Shown: positions 1 through 9,616, counted from the first letter of the stretch. The stretch: DNA of 51,778 nucleotides from Blastochloris sp. (GCA_012031345.1 JAAUTS010000002.1:1-51778); one strand, 5' to 3'. Numbers and translations: made by a program. Notes: generated by a model not told the origin, from the sequence alone.

Positions 1-354
1 GTAAAGCCTAACGTTCAATAATACGAACAAAATTTAATGTCAGAGAAATTTTAATCAGTGCTTTAGTCATGGCGCGCATCCTGAGCCTGACATATCCCCC
101 CAGTCAAAATTAAAGATAAAAGTTGTTCACAACTCCTTTTACCCTTTCGCAAAGACTTCAACATCAACACCTAACATGATGTGACAATCAGGTGAATTTT
201 TCGGGACGAGAATGACATGATGCACCCTGAACCTCTTTCACTCGCCTAACAGGGCGAACGCAGTTCATGTTGCTTGACAAGAATGGCTTGAATTGGGGTA
301 GCACTGGCATCTAACCCGCAAGATCGTGCGTCCCGTCCTTAGGTTCCCGACCCA

Positions 355-390
355 CTGGATCACCACGTCGCGTTGCTTCTCACGATGACG
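355..390. repeat. Dispersed CTGGAT...GATGACG-type repeat element
   Basis: The segment begins CTGGAT, carries a CGTCGCGTTGC core and ends CACGATGACG. This matches the layout of a short imperfect-palindrome family that I know from many bacterial genomes, usually written as TCATTGCGAG...GCGACG...AATCCAG on the other strand. Only one copy lies in the window. The family assignment is from memory of the consensus, not from a search. Confidence 0.4.
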
Positions 391-461
391 GAAGAGGGGG
401 AGACACCCCTGCTACAGCTGAATTTTAATGCAGCTATCCTGTTAGTTTTGAAGTGGAGGGG

Positions 462-484
462 AGCCTGGAGGAGGCTTTGTTTTG
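462..484 (+). terminator. Possible weak intrinsic terminator
   Basis: A 5-bp stem AGCCT/AGGCT (462-466 with 472-476) with a GGAGG loop is followed by TTGTTTTG. It is short, so it would be a weak terminator for something upstream of the window. It could also be chance. Confidence 0.25.
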
Positions 485-532
485 CTCTCAGATAGCGGTG
501 TTTATGATGAGAACTGAGCTTGGCAGAGGGAG

Positions 533-1711
533 ATGGAAAGAGTTGGGCAAGTTGGAACTTGGGGGATTCGCGCTATGCTGGGCAGGATGAATTCATGGCG
601 TTTTTGGGCATTTTTTGGAATCCTGCTGAGTTTGTATGGGGCCTTGCATTGTTATGTGGGTTACAGGTTGTGGAGCACTTTGGGGCAGGAGGCTTGGGCC
701 CGAGTCGCTATCGTGGTGGTTTTGGTTCTGGGTTTTTTGAGTTATCCGCTGGGACGATTTTTGGAGAAGCAGGGCTGGATTGGGTTGGGAGAGGCGTTAG
801 GAATGCTGGGCGCCTTTTGGATGGCGGGAGTGGTGTATGCGCTGCTGGGTTTGGCTCTTTTACATTTGATGTATATGGGATTTCCTGGCTTGCCTAAAGG
901 CTGGGGGGAGCTTGGGATCGGGTTGAGCATTGGGGTGTTGCTGATTTGGGGGCATTGGAATGCCACGCAAGGGAAAGTGACCCGGTATGACTTGGAGTCG
1001 TCGAAGGCGTTGCCGGGGGGGCGTTTGAACATGGTGGTGGTTTCGGATATTCACATGGGAAGTCTGGTGAATCGGGAGAGGGTGCAAAGGTTGGTGGAGG
1101 AGATACGTGTTCTGGAGCCGGACATTGTGTTGATGCCGGGAGACTTGCTCGACGAGGATTTGGCGCCAGTGCTGAGGGGAAACCTGGGAGCTTTGCTTGG
1201 GGAGATCAAAGCACGTCACGGGGTGGTTGCTTCGACCGGGAACCATGAATTCATCGGTGGGGTGGAGGAGGGGGTGGCGTATCTGCGGAGCCATGGAGTG
1301 CGTGTGTTGCGGGATGAGGTGGCGGAGCTTGGGGATTTCATGGTGGTGATTGGGCGGGAGGATGTGGCGGCGAAACGATTTGGCTCGGAGCGGGAAGAGC
1401 GGAGTTTGCAGGAGCTGACCCAGGGCCTGGATCCGGGGAAGCTGTGGGTGGTTTTGGATCACACGCCCGTTCGACTGGAGGAGGCGGCGCGGGCAGGGGT
1501 GGATCTTTCGCTCTCGGGGCACACGCATCACGGGCAGTTTTGGCCCTGGAATCTGGTCACGAGCCTGATGTATGAAGTCAGTCGCGGCTACAAGCTCAAG
1601 GCGGGGACTCATGTGGTGGTCTCCAGCGGCTACGGAACCTGGGGACCTCCGGTGCGGATTGGCAGCAGGTCGGAGATTGTACAAATCATACTGAAAACAC
1701 GCACTGAATAA
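533..1711 (+). CDS. Membrane-anchored calcineurin-like metallophosphoesterase
   Basis: This is a predicted metal-dependent phosphohydrolase of the YkuE/calcineurin-like superfamily. The N-terminal half has about four hydrophobic segments (roughly residues 25-45, 58-78, 92-112 and 127-141). The catalytic domain follows with the full metal-ligand set: SDIH (171-174), GD (203-204), GNHE (236-239), DH (309-310) and SGHTHHGQ (328-335). The substrate cannot be told from sequence. Relatives include phosphoesterases acting on lipids or envelope substrates. The ATG at 533 has a GAGGGAG purine run just upstream. ATGs at 575 and 587 are possible and would keep every membrane segment. The gene is followed 51 bp later by ftsH in the same direction. 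Confidence 0.85.
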   Translation: MERVGQVGTWGIRAMLGRMNSWRFWAFFGILLSLYGALHCYVGYRLWSTLGQEAWARVAIVVVLVLGFLSYPLGRFLEKQGWIGLGEALGMLGAFWMAGVVYALLGLALLHLMYMGFPGLPKGWGELGIGLSIGVLLIWGHWNATQGKVTRYDLESSKALPGGRLNMVVVSDIHMGSLVNRERVQRLVEEIRVLEPDIVLMPGDLLDEDLAPVLRGNLGALLGEIKARHGVVASTGNHEFIGGVEEGVAYLRSHGVRVLRDEVAELGDFMVVIGREDVAAKRFGSEREERSLQELTQGLDPGKLWVVLDHTPVRLEEAARAGVDLSLSGHTHHGQFWPWNLVTSLMYEVSRGYKLKAGTHVVVSSGYGTWGPPVRIGSRSEIVQIILKTRTE

Positions 1712-1762
1712 GCGTTCAGGGTTTGTTGCCAAAGGATGGACGCTGTGATATTCTCAACACTC

Positions 1763-3859
1763 ATGTCTAAAGACTCCAAAGCACCCAAGGTGCCCAAGTT
1801 ACCCAAAGCCCCTCAACGCAACCCGACGCCCGGCTCCAGCGATGGTCAACCTTCCGGCAACTGGAAAGGCTTGACCCTGTTTTTGATTGCCTCCTCCATC
1901 CTCTTGTTGGCCTTCATGGCCCATCGGATGCAAACCACGGGTTCGGTCAAGGAACTGACTTTCAAAGAGTTCCAGACCCAACTGGAGGAGGGGCAAGTCA
2001 AGTCCGTGCTTCTCTTTGCCGAACCTTCCACGGGAATGGTGCATCTCGAGGGTGAGCTGAAGCCGCTGGGTGCAGTTGATGGAGCGGAGCCGGTTTTGGT
2101 CAATGGGGAACCGCAGGGGCAGAAGTTTAAAACTTTTGTGGTGCTCAGTTTCCAGAAAAATCTGGATGAAATCCTGGCCAAGCACGGCTTCAGCAGCATC
2201 CCGCAAGCTTACAACAACAATCCGACCTGGCAGATCTTGAACTTTCTGCTGCCTTTTCTGCTTTTTATTTTGTTGATGTATTTCTTCTTCCGCCAACAAA
2301 TCAAAATGGCAGGCAAGTCCGCCTTCAACTTCGGCAAGAGTAAGGCCAAGATGATGAACAAGGACAAAAATAAGATCACCTTCAAGGATGTGGCCGGGGT
2401 GGATGAGGCGAAGGAAGAGGTCAGCGAAATTGTAGAGTTCTTGAAAGATCCCAAAAAATTCCAGCGTCTCGGTGGTCGTATTCCCAAGGGTATTCTGATG
2501 GTGGGTTCCCCCGGCACAGGCAAAACGCTGTTGGCTAAAGCTATCGCGGGTGAGGCGGATGTTCCTTTCTACGGCATCAGTGGTTCGGACTTTGTGGAGA
2601 TGTTTGTCGGCGTGGGAGCCTCCCGGGTTCGTGACATGTTTGAACAGGGACGCAAATCAGCCCCTTGCCTGATCTTCATTGACGAAATCGATGCGGTGGG
2701 TCGCAGTCGTGGCCATGGCCTGGGCGGCGGACATGATGAACGTGAGCAGACCTTGAACGCCATGTTGGTTGAAATGGACGGGATCGACACCCAGGAGGGG
2801 GTCATCATCATCGCCGCCACCAACCGCAAGGACGTGCTCGACCCGGCTTTGTTGCGTCCCGGACGCTTTGATCGTGAAGTCATCATCAGCCTGCCGGATG
2901 TCAAAGGTCGCGAGCAGATTCTTCGGGTTCATGCCAAGAAGGTGAAGCATGCCGAGAACGTGGATTGGGCGGTGATTGGGCGAGGCACACCGGGCTTTTC
3001 CGGGGCGGAACTGGCCAACCTGATCAATGAAGCGGCTCTGCTGGCGGCGCGGCGCGGGGCGGAAGCGATTGAGATGTCTGATCTGGAGGAGGCCCGCGAC
3101 AAGGTTCGTTGGGGTCGCGAACGTCGCAGCATGGCCATGACGGAGGAGGAAAAGAAAAACACCGCCTACCATGAAGCGGGACACGCCATTCTGAGTGTGT
3201 TGTTGGAAAACACCGATCCGCTGCACAAGGTGACCATCATTCCCCGCGGCCCATCCCTGGGCGTGACCATGTCGCTCCCGGAAAAGGATGCGGTGAGTTA
3301 TTATCGCAAGAAGATGTTAGATATGATGTGCATGATCATGGGCGGACGCGTGGCGGAAGAAGTCTTCCTGGGAGATGTCTGCAGCGGTGCCTCCATGGAC
3401 ATCCGCCAGGCCACCATGATCGCCCGGAAGATGGTTTGTGAGTGGGGCATGAGCGAGAAGCTGGGCATGGTGAACTACGGGGAGAACGACGACTACGTTT
3501 TCCTTGGACGCGAAATTTCCAAGTCCCGCAGCTACAGCGAAGCGACAGCCCAGGAAATTGACAGTGAAGTGAGAGGATTGGTTAGCGAAGCCCATGAAAA
3601 GGCCCGCAGCCTGATCTCTGAACACCGGGACAAGGTGCAGGCTATCGCCTTGGCCTTGATGGAATACGAAACTCTCGATGGCAAACAGGTCGAGGACATC
3701 GTGCGCACGGGTCGGATGAGCAATCCTCCGCCGAAAAACGTGAGTCCGCCCGCCACACCATTGCCGGATGAAACTTTGGATGCCGCGCCCAAACCGGAGA
3801 AGAAGAAGGATGACGACGGCCTTTTACCCGGATTGCAGGGTGCTCCCGCCGGAGCCTGA
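1763..3859 (+). CDS. ftsH: ATP-dependent zinc metalloprotease FtsH
   Basis: This is the membrane-bound AAA+ protease that degrades misassembled membrane proteins and regulatory substrates. Numbering from the ATG at 1763 (698 aa), it has a Lys/Pro-rich N-terminus, a first membrane helix at about 35-53, a periplasmic domain, and a second helix at about 159-177. Walker A GSPGTGKT is at 248-255, Walker B LIFIDEID at 303-310, and the FVG pore loop and arginine-finger region follow. The zinc site HEAGH is at 470-474. An in-frame ATG at 1736 would add nine residues. I prefer 1763 because the 1736 extension is not FtsH-like. The C-terminal tail is Pro/Lys-rich and probably disordered. The frame is intact throughout. 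Confidence 0.97.
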   Translation: MSKDSKAPKVPKLPKAPQRNPTPGSSDGQPSGNWKGLTLFLIASSILLLAFMAHRMQTTGSVKELTFKEFQTQLEEGQVKSVLLFAEPSTGMVHLEGELKPLGAVDGAEPVLVNGEPQGQKFKTFVVLSFQKNLDEILAKHGFSSIPQAYNNNPTWQILNFLLPFLLFILLMYFFFRQQIKMAGKSAFNFGKSKAKMMNKDKNKITFKDVAGVDEAKEEVSEIVEFLKDPKKFQRLGGRIPKGILMVGSPGTGKTLLAKAIAGEADVPFYGISGSDFVEMFVGVGASRVRDMFEQGRKSAPCLIFIDEIDAVGRSRGHGLGGGHDEREQTLNAMLVEMDGIDTQEGVIIIAATNRKDVLDPALLRPGRFDREVIISLPDVKGREQILRVHAKKVKHAENVDWAVIGRGTPGFSGAELANLINEAALLAARRGAEAIEMSDLEEARDKVRWGRERRSMAMTEEEKKNTAYHEAGHAILSVLLENTDPLHKVTIIPRGPSLGVTMSLPEKDAVSYYRKKMLDMMCMIMGGRVAEEVFLGDVCSGASMDIRQATMIARKMVCEWGMSEKLGMVNYGENDDYVFLGREISKSRSYSEATAQEIDSEVRGLVSEAHEKARSLISEHRDKVQAIALALMEYETLDGKQVEDIVRTGRMSNPPPKNVSPPATPLPDETLDAAPKPEKKKDDDGLLPGLQGAPAGA

Positions 3860-3923
3860 GTTTTGTTCTGAGAAAGGGTCCGCTCGGTTCCCTGGTTTTT
3901 GGACGGAGACTTGAGGATTCCTC

Positions 3924-4769
3924 ATGACATGGAAACATGCCCAAGGCCGCTTTGAGATGGGATCGAGTCCCCTGCTCATGGGGATCGTGAATCTGACGCC
4001 TGATTCTTTTTCCGACGGCGGCGTGTTTCATCAAGTGGACAAGGCTCTGGCTCGTATTGAGGTTTTGAGAGAGGAGGGGATGGATCTGGTGGATCTGGGG
4101 GCGGAATCGACCCGACCGGGGGCCTCTCCTGTTTCGTGGAGGAAGAGTGGCGGCGACTGGAGGCGGTGTTGAAGGGAACGCTGGCGCGTTGGCCGGATCT
4201 GGTGGTATCGGTGGATACCTACAAACGGAGGTTGCCCGGCGAGCCTTGGCGGAAGGGGCGGCGATTATTAATGACGTGGGGGAGGGTTTTGGGATGAGGG
4301 TATGGCGGAGTTGTTAGCTGAATACAAGGAGGCGGGATATGTCTGCATGCACAGCCAAGGTCGGCCCCAGACCATGCAGCAAAATCCCGTATATACCGAA
4401 CATGACGTGGTGGGAGAGTTGGAACATTTTTTTAAGGAACGCATCCGGGCCTTTGCTCAAAGATGCGGCAACTTGGAGCGATTGGCGATTGATCCGGGGA
4501 TAGGGTTTGGGAAAACCTTGTCCCATAACCTAGCAATCATCGGCGGGGCTCAACGCTTTCAAGAACTGGGTCAGCCCGTGGTCTGGGGCCTGTCCCGCAA
4601 GTCCTTTGTTTCTCAGGCACTGGGAGTGGGGGCCGGGGAGCGATTGATCGGCAGTCTGGGTGCCTCGGCCCGTTTACTTCACGCGGGAGGCTCTCAAATC
4701 TGGCGGGTTCACGACGTGGCGGCGCACCAACAATTTATCCGTATGTGGTCCGCTTGCTCCTCTGGCTAG
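3924..4769 (+). CDS. folP: Dihydropteroate synthase, broken by three frameshifts
   Basis: This enzyme condenses p-aminobenzoate with dihydropterin pyrophosphate in folate synthesis. The start region carries the DHPS signature [14 protein letters not shown] and then [11 protein letters not shown]. After breaks the frame resumes with SVDTYK, IINDV, the VCMHSQGRP segment, and [13 protein letters not shown] with GLSRKSF near the end. The frame must be restored by adding one base at three places: near 4135 (G run), near 4225 (A run before CGGAG) and near 4273 (G run). With those corrections a single DHPS of about 282 aa results. All three sit in homopolymers, so sequencing deletions are the likely cause and the real gene is probably intact. 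It follows ftsH by 64 bp. Confidence 0.9.
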
Positions 4770-4950
4770 GGAGTCTTCTGGCACAGAAGGCCTAAACTTT
4801 CTTTTTCAGATTAGTCAGCCTTGCTTCAGGGAGTGAGGCGCATGGACGGGAAGACTCAAGGCGGCAGGTGATCAACCAGCCGCAGCGAGCGAATTCCGTT
4901 TCGTTTTCCCAAGGGCAAGAGTTCCGTTGGGTTCAAGGTTTAAGCTTGAG

Positions 4951-6109
4951 TTAGGAAACGAACTTTTTGATGAGTTGCAGACCCTTTTCCAGATTCTCCA
5001 TGCTGGTGGCGTAGGAGATGCGGATGGTCTTGTCATCCCCGAAGGCGAGGCCGGGAACGACGGCGACTTTTTCTTCTTCCAGCAAGTCTTTGGGCAAACT
5101 TGGAGGAGGTCATGCCGGTGGCGGAGATGTCCACCAGGAAGTAGAAAGCTCCCATGGGTTTGACGTAACTGAGGGAGGAGATGCCATCGAGGATTTCACA
5201 AACCCGGGCGCGACGTTTGCTGTATTCTTTGAGCATGTCGCTGACGCAATCCTGGGGTCCTTTGTAGGCGGCCCAGGCACCTTTTTGGGCAAAGGAGGTG
5301 GGGTTGGAGGTGGAGTGGCTTTGCAGGGACTCAATCTTGGCCGCGATGTTTTTCGGTGCTGCGACATAGCCGAGACGCCAGCCGGTCATGGAGTAGGGTT
5401 TGCTGAAGCCGTTGATAGTGAGGACTTGTTCGTAGATGTCCTTACTGAAGCTGGCGATGGAGACGTGTTTGGCGTCGTCGTAGATCAGTTTTTCGTAGAT
5501 TTCATCGGAAAGGATGAGCATGTCTTCGTCCAGGGCCACATCGGCCAGAGCGGCCAGTTCATTTTCTGTATAGACGGCGCCAGTGGGATTGCCGGGGCTG
5601 TTCAGGATGAGCATTTTGGTCAGGGGGCTCATGTATTCCAGGAATTGGTCCGGGGTAATTTTGTAACCGCTTTCCGCCGTGGTGGGAACAATGACAGGTT
5701 CACCACCGACGAGTTTGACCATCTCCGGGTAGCTGGTCCAGTAGGGGGCGGGGATGAGCACTTCATCGCCGGGGTTGATGCTGGCCAGTAGGGCATTGTA
5801 ACAGGCGTGTTTGGCACCGCAGGTCACGATGATCTGGGAAGGGTCGTAATCCAACTGGTTGTCCGCCTTGAGTTTGTCGCTAATGGCGGCGCGCAGTTCG
5901 GGGATACCGGCGGCGGGGGTGTATTTGGTGAATCCGGCATCGAGAGAGCCCATGGCAGCGGCTTTGATGTGCTCCGGGGTGTCAAAATCGGGTTCTCCCG
6001 CGGCGAAGGCGATGACATCCAGCCCTTCGGTTTTCATGGCTTTGGCTTTGGCATCAATGGCCAGCGTCAAGGAGGGCGATAACTTTTCTGCGCGTTCTGA
6101 GATTTCCAT
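4951..6109 (-). CDS. Aspartate-type class I aminotransferase (one frameshift)
   Basis: This is a PLP-dependent aminotransferase of fold type I, subgroup I-gamma, like bacterial aspartate or prephenate aminotransferases. Numbered from the ATG at 6109, it has AAGEPDFDTP near 36, SPGNPTGAVY (171-180), SDEIYEKL (201-208), and the PLP lysine K237 within NGFSKPYSMTGWRLGY. About 30 codons from the usual C-terminus the frame breaks in an AAA run near 5103. Removing one A restores a normal tail with GLAFGDD and RISYA and a TAA stop at 4951-4953. A longer in-frame start at 6127 adds six unsupported residues. The gene is divergent from the GbsR-type regulator. I cannot separate aspartate from broader substrate use. 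Confidence 0.9.
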
Positions 6110-6264
6110 AGGGAGAAAAACGTACACAAGGCGATGGAATGAGGCGAGTTCTTTTCTCGAAAAAGTTCCGAGGGGGGGAGGGGGGAGTAGTTTCGGGTTT
6201 CGGGTTGAAAGGGGATTTCTGATTTCGAATTGAGGGAGTTACTACTTACGGAAAACTATCCCTC

Positions 6265-6298
6265 TTGACAAATTCACAACTTTCAGTATTATCTGAAA
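6265..6298 (+). promoter_or_regulatory. Promoter with palindromic operator over the -10 box
   Basis: TTGACA (6265-6270) is followed after 16 bp by TATTAT (6287-6292). The -10 box is the centre of a perfect inverted repeat, TTTCAG at 6281-6286 and CTGAAA at 6293-6298. Transcription would begin only about 7 bases before the ATG at 6306, so the regulator mRNA would be nearly leaderless. The placement suggests autorepression by the GbsR-type protein encoded immediately downstream. That role is inference. Confidence 0.65.
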
Positions 6299-6305
6299 AT
6301 ATAGT

Positions 6306-6830
6306 ATGAGTCAGGAGTTAAAAACCCCTCTGTCGCAGGCCAAAGATGACTTTGTCACCCAGTGGGGGGCGATTGGGAGTGCCTGGGGGATCAATCGCAC
6401 GATGGCACAGATTCATGCCTTGCTGATGGTCACGGCCCGGCCTCTGAGCACGGATGAAGTCATGGATGAGCTGAAGATCAGCCGTGGAAATGCGCACAGC
6501 AATTTACGCGAATTAATCGGCTGGGGTTTGATCCGCAGTGTGATTCGTAAGGGTGAGAGGAAGGAATATTTTGAAGCGGAAAAGGATGTCTGGAAGATGT
6601 TTTGCATCATTGTGCGGGAACGGAAACGTCGCGAGATCGACCCCGCGCTGGAGGTGTTGACCAGGTGCCGCCAGGCGACCAAGGGCTTGAAGGGGGAGGA
6701 GGCGGAGGTTTTCCAAAAGCAGATTGCGGCTTTGAGTGACTTTGTGGCGGTGGCGAACCGGGTCATGGACAAGGTGGCCAATGGCTCGGAAAGCCAGCTC
6801 ATGCCTTTGGCTTTGAAGATGATCAAATGA
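6306..6830 (+). CDS. GbsR/MarR-type transcriptional regulator
   Basis: A 174-aa winged-helix regulator of the GbsR (MarR-related) family. The N-terminal residues up to about 35 contain the FVTQWGAIGSAWGINRTMAQ-like segment typical of this family. The winged helix follows (about 36-95, with STDEVMDELKISRGNAHSNL as recognition region), then a helical C-terminal dimerisation part. Family members respond to small ligands such as choline in Bacillus, but the ligand here is unknown. A palindrome over its own -10 box suggests autoregulation. It leads a cluster of small membrane-protein genes. Confidence 0.85.
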   Translation: MSQELKTPLSQAKDDFVTQWGAIGSAWGINRTMAQIHALLMVTARPLSTDEVMDELKISRGNAHSNLRELIGWGLIRSVIRKGERKEYFEAEKDVWKMFCIIVRERKRREIDPALEVLTRCRQATKGLKGEEAEVFQKQIAALSDFVAVANRVMDKVANGSESQLMPLALKMIK

Positions 6831-6890
6831 AATCATTTTGCCATCAACTTTCAAATTTTATTGAAACTACAAAAAGAAAGGGAAATTAAA

Positions 6891-7286
6891 ATGAATGCGG
6901 TGGTTTGGACTTACATTGTTTATCTGGCACTGAGCCTCTTCCTGACGGTCTGGGTGGCTCACACTTTACATCGAAATGGCAGAGTCTTCCTGGTCGATGC
7001 TTTTCATGGGAACGAAACCCTGGCCGATTCGGTCAATCATCTTTTGGTGGTGGGTTTCTACCTGATCAATATCGGCTTTGTCAGCTTTGTCCTCAAGACG
7101 GGCGAAGCCATCACCACGGTGCAGGTCAGTTTTGAAATTCTGAGTGGCAAGATGGGCACGGTGTTGCTGGTTCTGGGGCTGATGCACTTTTTCAACCTCT
7201 TCCTCTTTTCGAGGCTACGTCGCCGGGCCCAGCTCGGAGCAGTGCCGCCTCCGGTGCCGCCGACTCAAAGAATTCCGGTGCTGTGA
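6891..7286 (+). CDS. Small integral membrane protein, unknown function
   Basis: A 131-aa protein with three clear hydrophobic helices (about residues 4-24, 48-70 and 82-105). The C-terminus is Arg-rich and then Pro-rich. I do not recognise a named family. ATG 6891 is chosen because a run AAAGAAAGGGAAA lies just upstream. A TTG at 6861 would add ten charged residues. It sits 60 bp after the GbsR-type gene and 22 bp before the DCC-family gene, so it is probably regulated by the former. Confidence 0.75.
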   Translation: MNAVVWTYIVYLALSLFLTVWVAHTLHRNGRVFLVDAFHGNETLADSVNHLLVVGFYLINIGFVSFVLKTGEAITTVQVSFEILSGKMGTVLLVLGLMHFFNLFLFSRLRRRAQLGAVPPPVPPTQRIPVL

Positions 7287-7308
7287 TGTTGAAACCAGGG
7301 AATATCCA

Positions 7309-7797
7309 ATGAAAAAAATGACCTTACTTTATGACGCCAGTTGTGGCATCTGCCGTGAATCGCGGACCTGGCTGGAAACCCAGAATACCTGGATCCAACT
7401 GGAGTTCCTGGCCCTGCAATCGCCCGACTTGAGCATCCGTTTCCCTGGCATTGAGAAGTATCGACCGATGGAACAGTTGCTCGTGGTGGGAGAAGGGGGT
7501 GAACTTTATCAAGGGGCTGATGCCTGGATCATGGTGTTGTATGCCTTGGTGGAGTATCGCGAGCTTTCGCTCAAGTTAGCTCATCCGATTCTGAAACCTT
7601 TTGCCCGAAAAGCCTATGAAGCCGTGGCGCGGAACAGGCATGTCTTATCGGCTTTTCTTGGCAAAAGTGAAGGGGATGAAGAAGCCCTGAAGACGGTTTT
7701 GGAAAATCAGGACTCGGCCCGCTGGCTCTGTCAGTGTGATGGAGAATGCCATGTCCTGCGCCCTGGGGAAGCGGGACGGAATCGGAGGGCGGCATGA
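7309..7797 (+). CDS. DCC family (DUF393) thiol-disulfide oxidoreductase-like protein
   Basis: A 162-aa protein starting with LLYDASCGICRESRTWL, the DxxCxxC signature that names the DCC family (YuxK/DUF393, thioredoxin-like fold). The substrate is unknown for most members. A second Cys cluster near the C-terminus, WLCQCDGEC, is unusual and could bind metal or act as an extra redox site. Its stop codon overlaps the start of the next gene (ATGA at 7794-7797), so the two are translationally coupled. Confidence 0.85.
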   Translation: MKKMTLLYDASCGICRESRTWLETQNTWIQLEFLALQSPDLSIRFPGIEKYRPMEQLLVVGEGGELYQGADAWIMVLYALVEYRELSLKLAHPILKPFARKAYEAVARNRHVLSAFLGKSEGDEEALKTVLENQDSARWLCQCDGECHVLRPGEAGRNRRAA

Positions 7798-8291
7798 GCG
7801 GGGCTGTTCGTCGAGTCCGAAGGCCGTGGTGGCGACAAATCCTAGGGATCTTGGTTTCGTTGCTGGCGGGTTGGGTGACGGGATTGGGGGCTTTGGTTCC
7901 TTTTGCTTTGATTTTTTTCCAGCGTGAATGGAGAGGGGAAGCCTATTGGTTATTATTTTACTTCGCGCTGTTCAGTCTGCCCGTGATTCTGGCGGCGGGG
8001 CTGCTGGTGTTTACGCCTGTGTATTGTTGTTTGAGTGGAGAATCTTCATTTTGGAAAGTCAGCAATGCATGTTGGCTGGGCGCGGGCTCGGGTTTGGGGA
8101 TCATGCTTCTGCTGGTTTTGGGGACAGCCTGGGCCGCAGCTTGGAGAGAGGGAAGTGTTTTGAATTTCGAGGATCTCGCGGAACCGATGATTGGGATGAT
8201 GCTGGTGGGAGCCATAGGCACAGGCCTGGGTGCGGCTTGGGTGGCGGCCCGGACCCGATTTTATTTCAGGGAGCTGGAAGGAGAGCTGTGA
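7794..8291 (+). CDS. Membrane protein, unknown function
   Basis: A 165-aa protein beginning MSGAVRRVRRPWWRQ, an Arg-rich positive start followed by about four hydrophobic helices (near residues 15-40, 52-75, 88-112 and 128-150). No family recognised. The ATG at 7794 overlaps the previous stop. An in-frame ATG at 7746 lies inside the previous gene and would add a soluble stretch that I reject. The stop overlaps the next ATG by one base (8291). Confidence 0.7.
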   Translation: MSGAVRRVRRPWWRQILGILVSLLAGWVTGLGALVPFALIFFQREWRGEAYWLLFYFALFSLPVILAAGLLVFTPVYCCLSGESSFWKVSNACWLGAGSGLGIMLLLVLGTAWAAAWREGSVLNFEDLAEPMIGMMLVGAIGTGLGAAWVAARTRFYFRELEGEL

Positions 8292-8854
8292 TGAAAGTTT
8301 TTTGGTGGGGTCTGACGGATTTCCGGACACAGGCGATTCAGTGGCAGAATCACGCATGGAGTTGGTCCGGGATTCCTTGGGCGGGCTGGACGGTGATGAG
8401 TCTGATGGCAGTGATGGGATCGCTGATCTATGGATATGCCTTGGTCACAACGGCGGGCCTGTCGATGGGTTGGGAGGGCGGTGTCCTGGTGGCGGTTCCG
8501 GCCGGGTTGGGTTGGTGTGTGCTGGGTTTGGCCTTGCTGGGGTTGACCAAGAGGCACCCTATTTTTCTGGCACAAGTCTGTTTGGTCAGCATGTTTTGGG
8601 GGGAAATCTGGTTGTTGTGTGGAGCGGTGCTGAATTTGGCGGTGATTGATGCGCTGGGCTGGTCCGATCGAGAGGTGTGGTTTTTTAATGGAATCTGGAT
8701 TTTGCTTTCCAATCTTTTGATGTTTTTCGTTTGGAGTGTGTCCTTGATTCAGGTGGGGGAATCCTGGAGGAAACTCCTTTTCCTTTGGCTGGTTGTATTG
8801 AATGGAACAGGGCTGTTGGCCTTTTTTCTGTTGCGATCCCTTTGGAGACTATGA
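8291..8854 (+). CDS. Membrane protein, unknown function
   Basis: A 187-aa protein with about five hydrophobic helices (around residues 30-55, 62-85, 95-118, 132-155 and 163-182) and few charges. No family recognised. It is joined to both neighbours by one- to four-base overlaps, so the genes from the DCC protein to the DUF2071-like protein read as one translationally coupled unit. Confidence 0.7.
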   Translation: MKVFWWGLTDFRTQAIQWQNHAWSWSGIPWAGWTVMSLMAVMGSLIYGYALVTTAGLSMGWEGGVLVAVPAGLGWCVLGLALLGLTKRHPIFLAQVCLVSMFWGEIWLLCGAVLNLAVIDALGWSDREVWFFNGIWILLSNLLMFFVWSVSLIQVGESWRKLLFLWLVVLNGTGLLAFFLLRSLWRL

Positions 8855-9582
8855 TGAACATCAAGCATCCCGTGGCCATGTGGGGAAGAATCCAGCGATG
8901 CTGGCTCCTGTCTTATCGGGCACCCAGGGAAGAAGTCGCCGCGCGTCTGCCTGAACCTCTGCAGCCAGTGACCAAGGAGGGTTTTGGTTTTTATAATGTA
9001 GTGATTTGTCAGATTCATAAGATGAGGCCCTGGCCTTTACCGCCGTGGTGTGGGTTCAGTTACTGGCATGTGGCCTACCGAATCCAGGCACAATTTCAGA
9101 GCTTGGATGGAAGCTGGGTGCAGGGACTTTATTTTCTCCGCAGCGACTGCGATCTAGCCTGGCTGGTTCCGCTGGGGAATTTTTGTTCAGATTTTCGTTT
9201 TCATCAGGCACGGATCCTGTGTGAAGAAGGTGGGGGCTCCACCCGGATTGAGGTGAAATCGCCTGGTGCCTCCATGTGTGTGGACATCCCGAACCGTGAG
9301 CCCCGGAAGCCTGTGGCGGGGAGTCCTTTTGCCTCCGTGGAGGAAGCAGCTCGTTTTCTCAAGTATCAGCCGAGGGGATTGGGCGAACCGAGAGGGGGTG
9401 TTGTGCCAGTGTTGCAGATACGTCGGAAGGAGGAGGCATGGAAATACTGCGTGAAAGAGCTGCGGATCGATAAAATGGAATTTTTAGAAGGATCCAAGGC
9501 CGTGCCGGAGTTGTGCACCCAGGTGGAAGCGATTGATTATGTCTGGGGCAGGGCGGAGATGCTTGCCTCGGCCCCTCGTTAA
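8851..9582 (+). CDS. DUF2071/acetoacetate-decarboxylase-like protein
   Basis: A 243-aa soluble protein. Features such as RCWLLSYRAPREEVAARLP near the N-terminus, GFYNVVICQIHKMRP, and the WHVAYRIQAQ and GLYFLRSDCD strands resemble the DUF2071 family (YqjF-like), whose fold is related to acetoacetate decarboxylase. The catalytic lysine of true decarboxylases is not evident, so function is open. Two adjacent ATGs (8851 and 8854) overlap the previous stop. It is the last gene of the cluster. The assignment is by pattern, moderately sure. Confidence 0.6.
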   Translation: MMNIKHPVAMWGRIQRCWLLSYRAPREEVAARLPEPLQPVTKEGFGFYNVVICQIHKMRPWPLPPWCGFSYWHVAYRIQAQFQSLDGSWVQGLYFLRSDCDLAWLVPLGNFCSDFRFHQARILCEEGGGSTRIEVKSPGASMCVDIPNREPRKPVAGSPFASVEEAARFLKYQPRGLGEPRGGVVPVLQIRRKEEAWKYCVKELRIDKMEFLEGSKAVPELCTQVEAIDYVWGRAEMLASAPR

Positions 9583-9616
9583 AGCGCACAAGAAGGATTT
9601 TTACCAACTTTGTCTT

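Larger units (their letters stand above)
1..530. other. Gene-free left edge
   Basis: No convincing protein gene is visible on either strand before the metallophosphoesterase. The first 130 bases are AT-rich and the rest is mixed. Short open stretches on the minus strand (about 30 codons) have no recognisable motif. The stretch holds a dispersed-repeat-like element near 355-390 and a small hairpin with a T-rich tail near 462-484. It could be the intergenic space after a gene lying outside the window, or a decayed mobile remnant. I see nothing that decides this. Confidence 0.5.

Noticed and set aside
3924-4769. folP as a true pseudogene
   Set aside because: All three breaks are single missing bases in homopolymers, the amino-acid sequence between them is well conserved, and many essential genes show the same type of error.
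4770-4950. Possible tRNA or small RNA between folP and the aminotransferase gene
   Set aside because: No cloverleaf, no T-loop GGTTCRA-type box in a proper position, and no strong hairpin.
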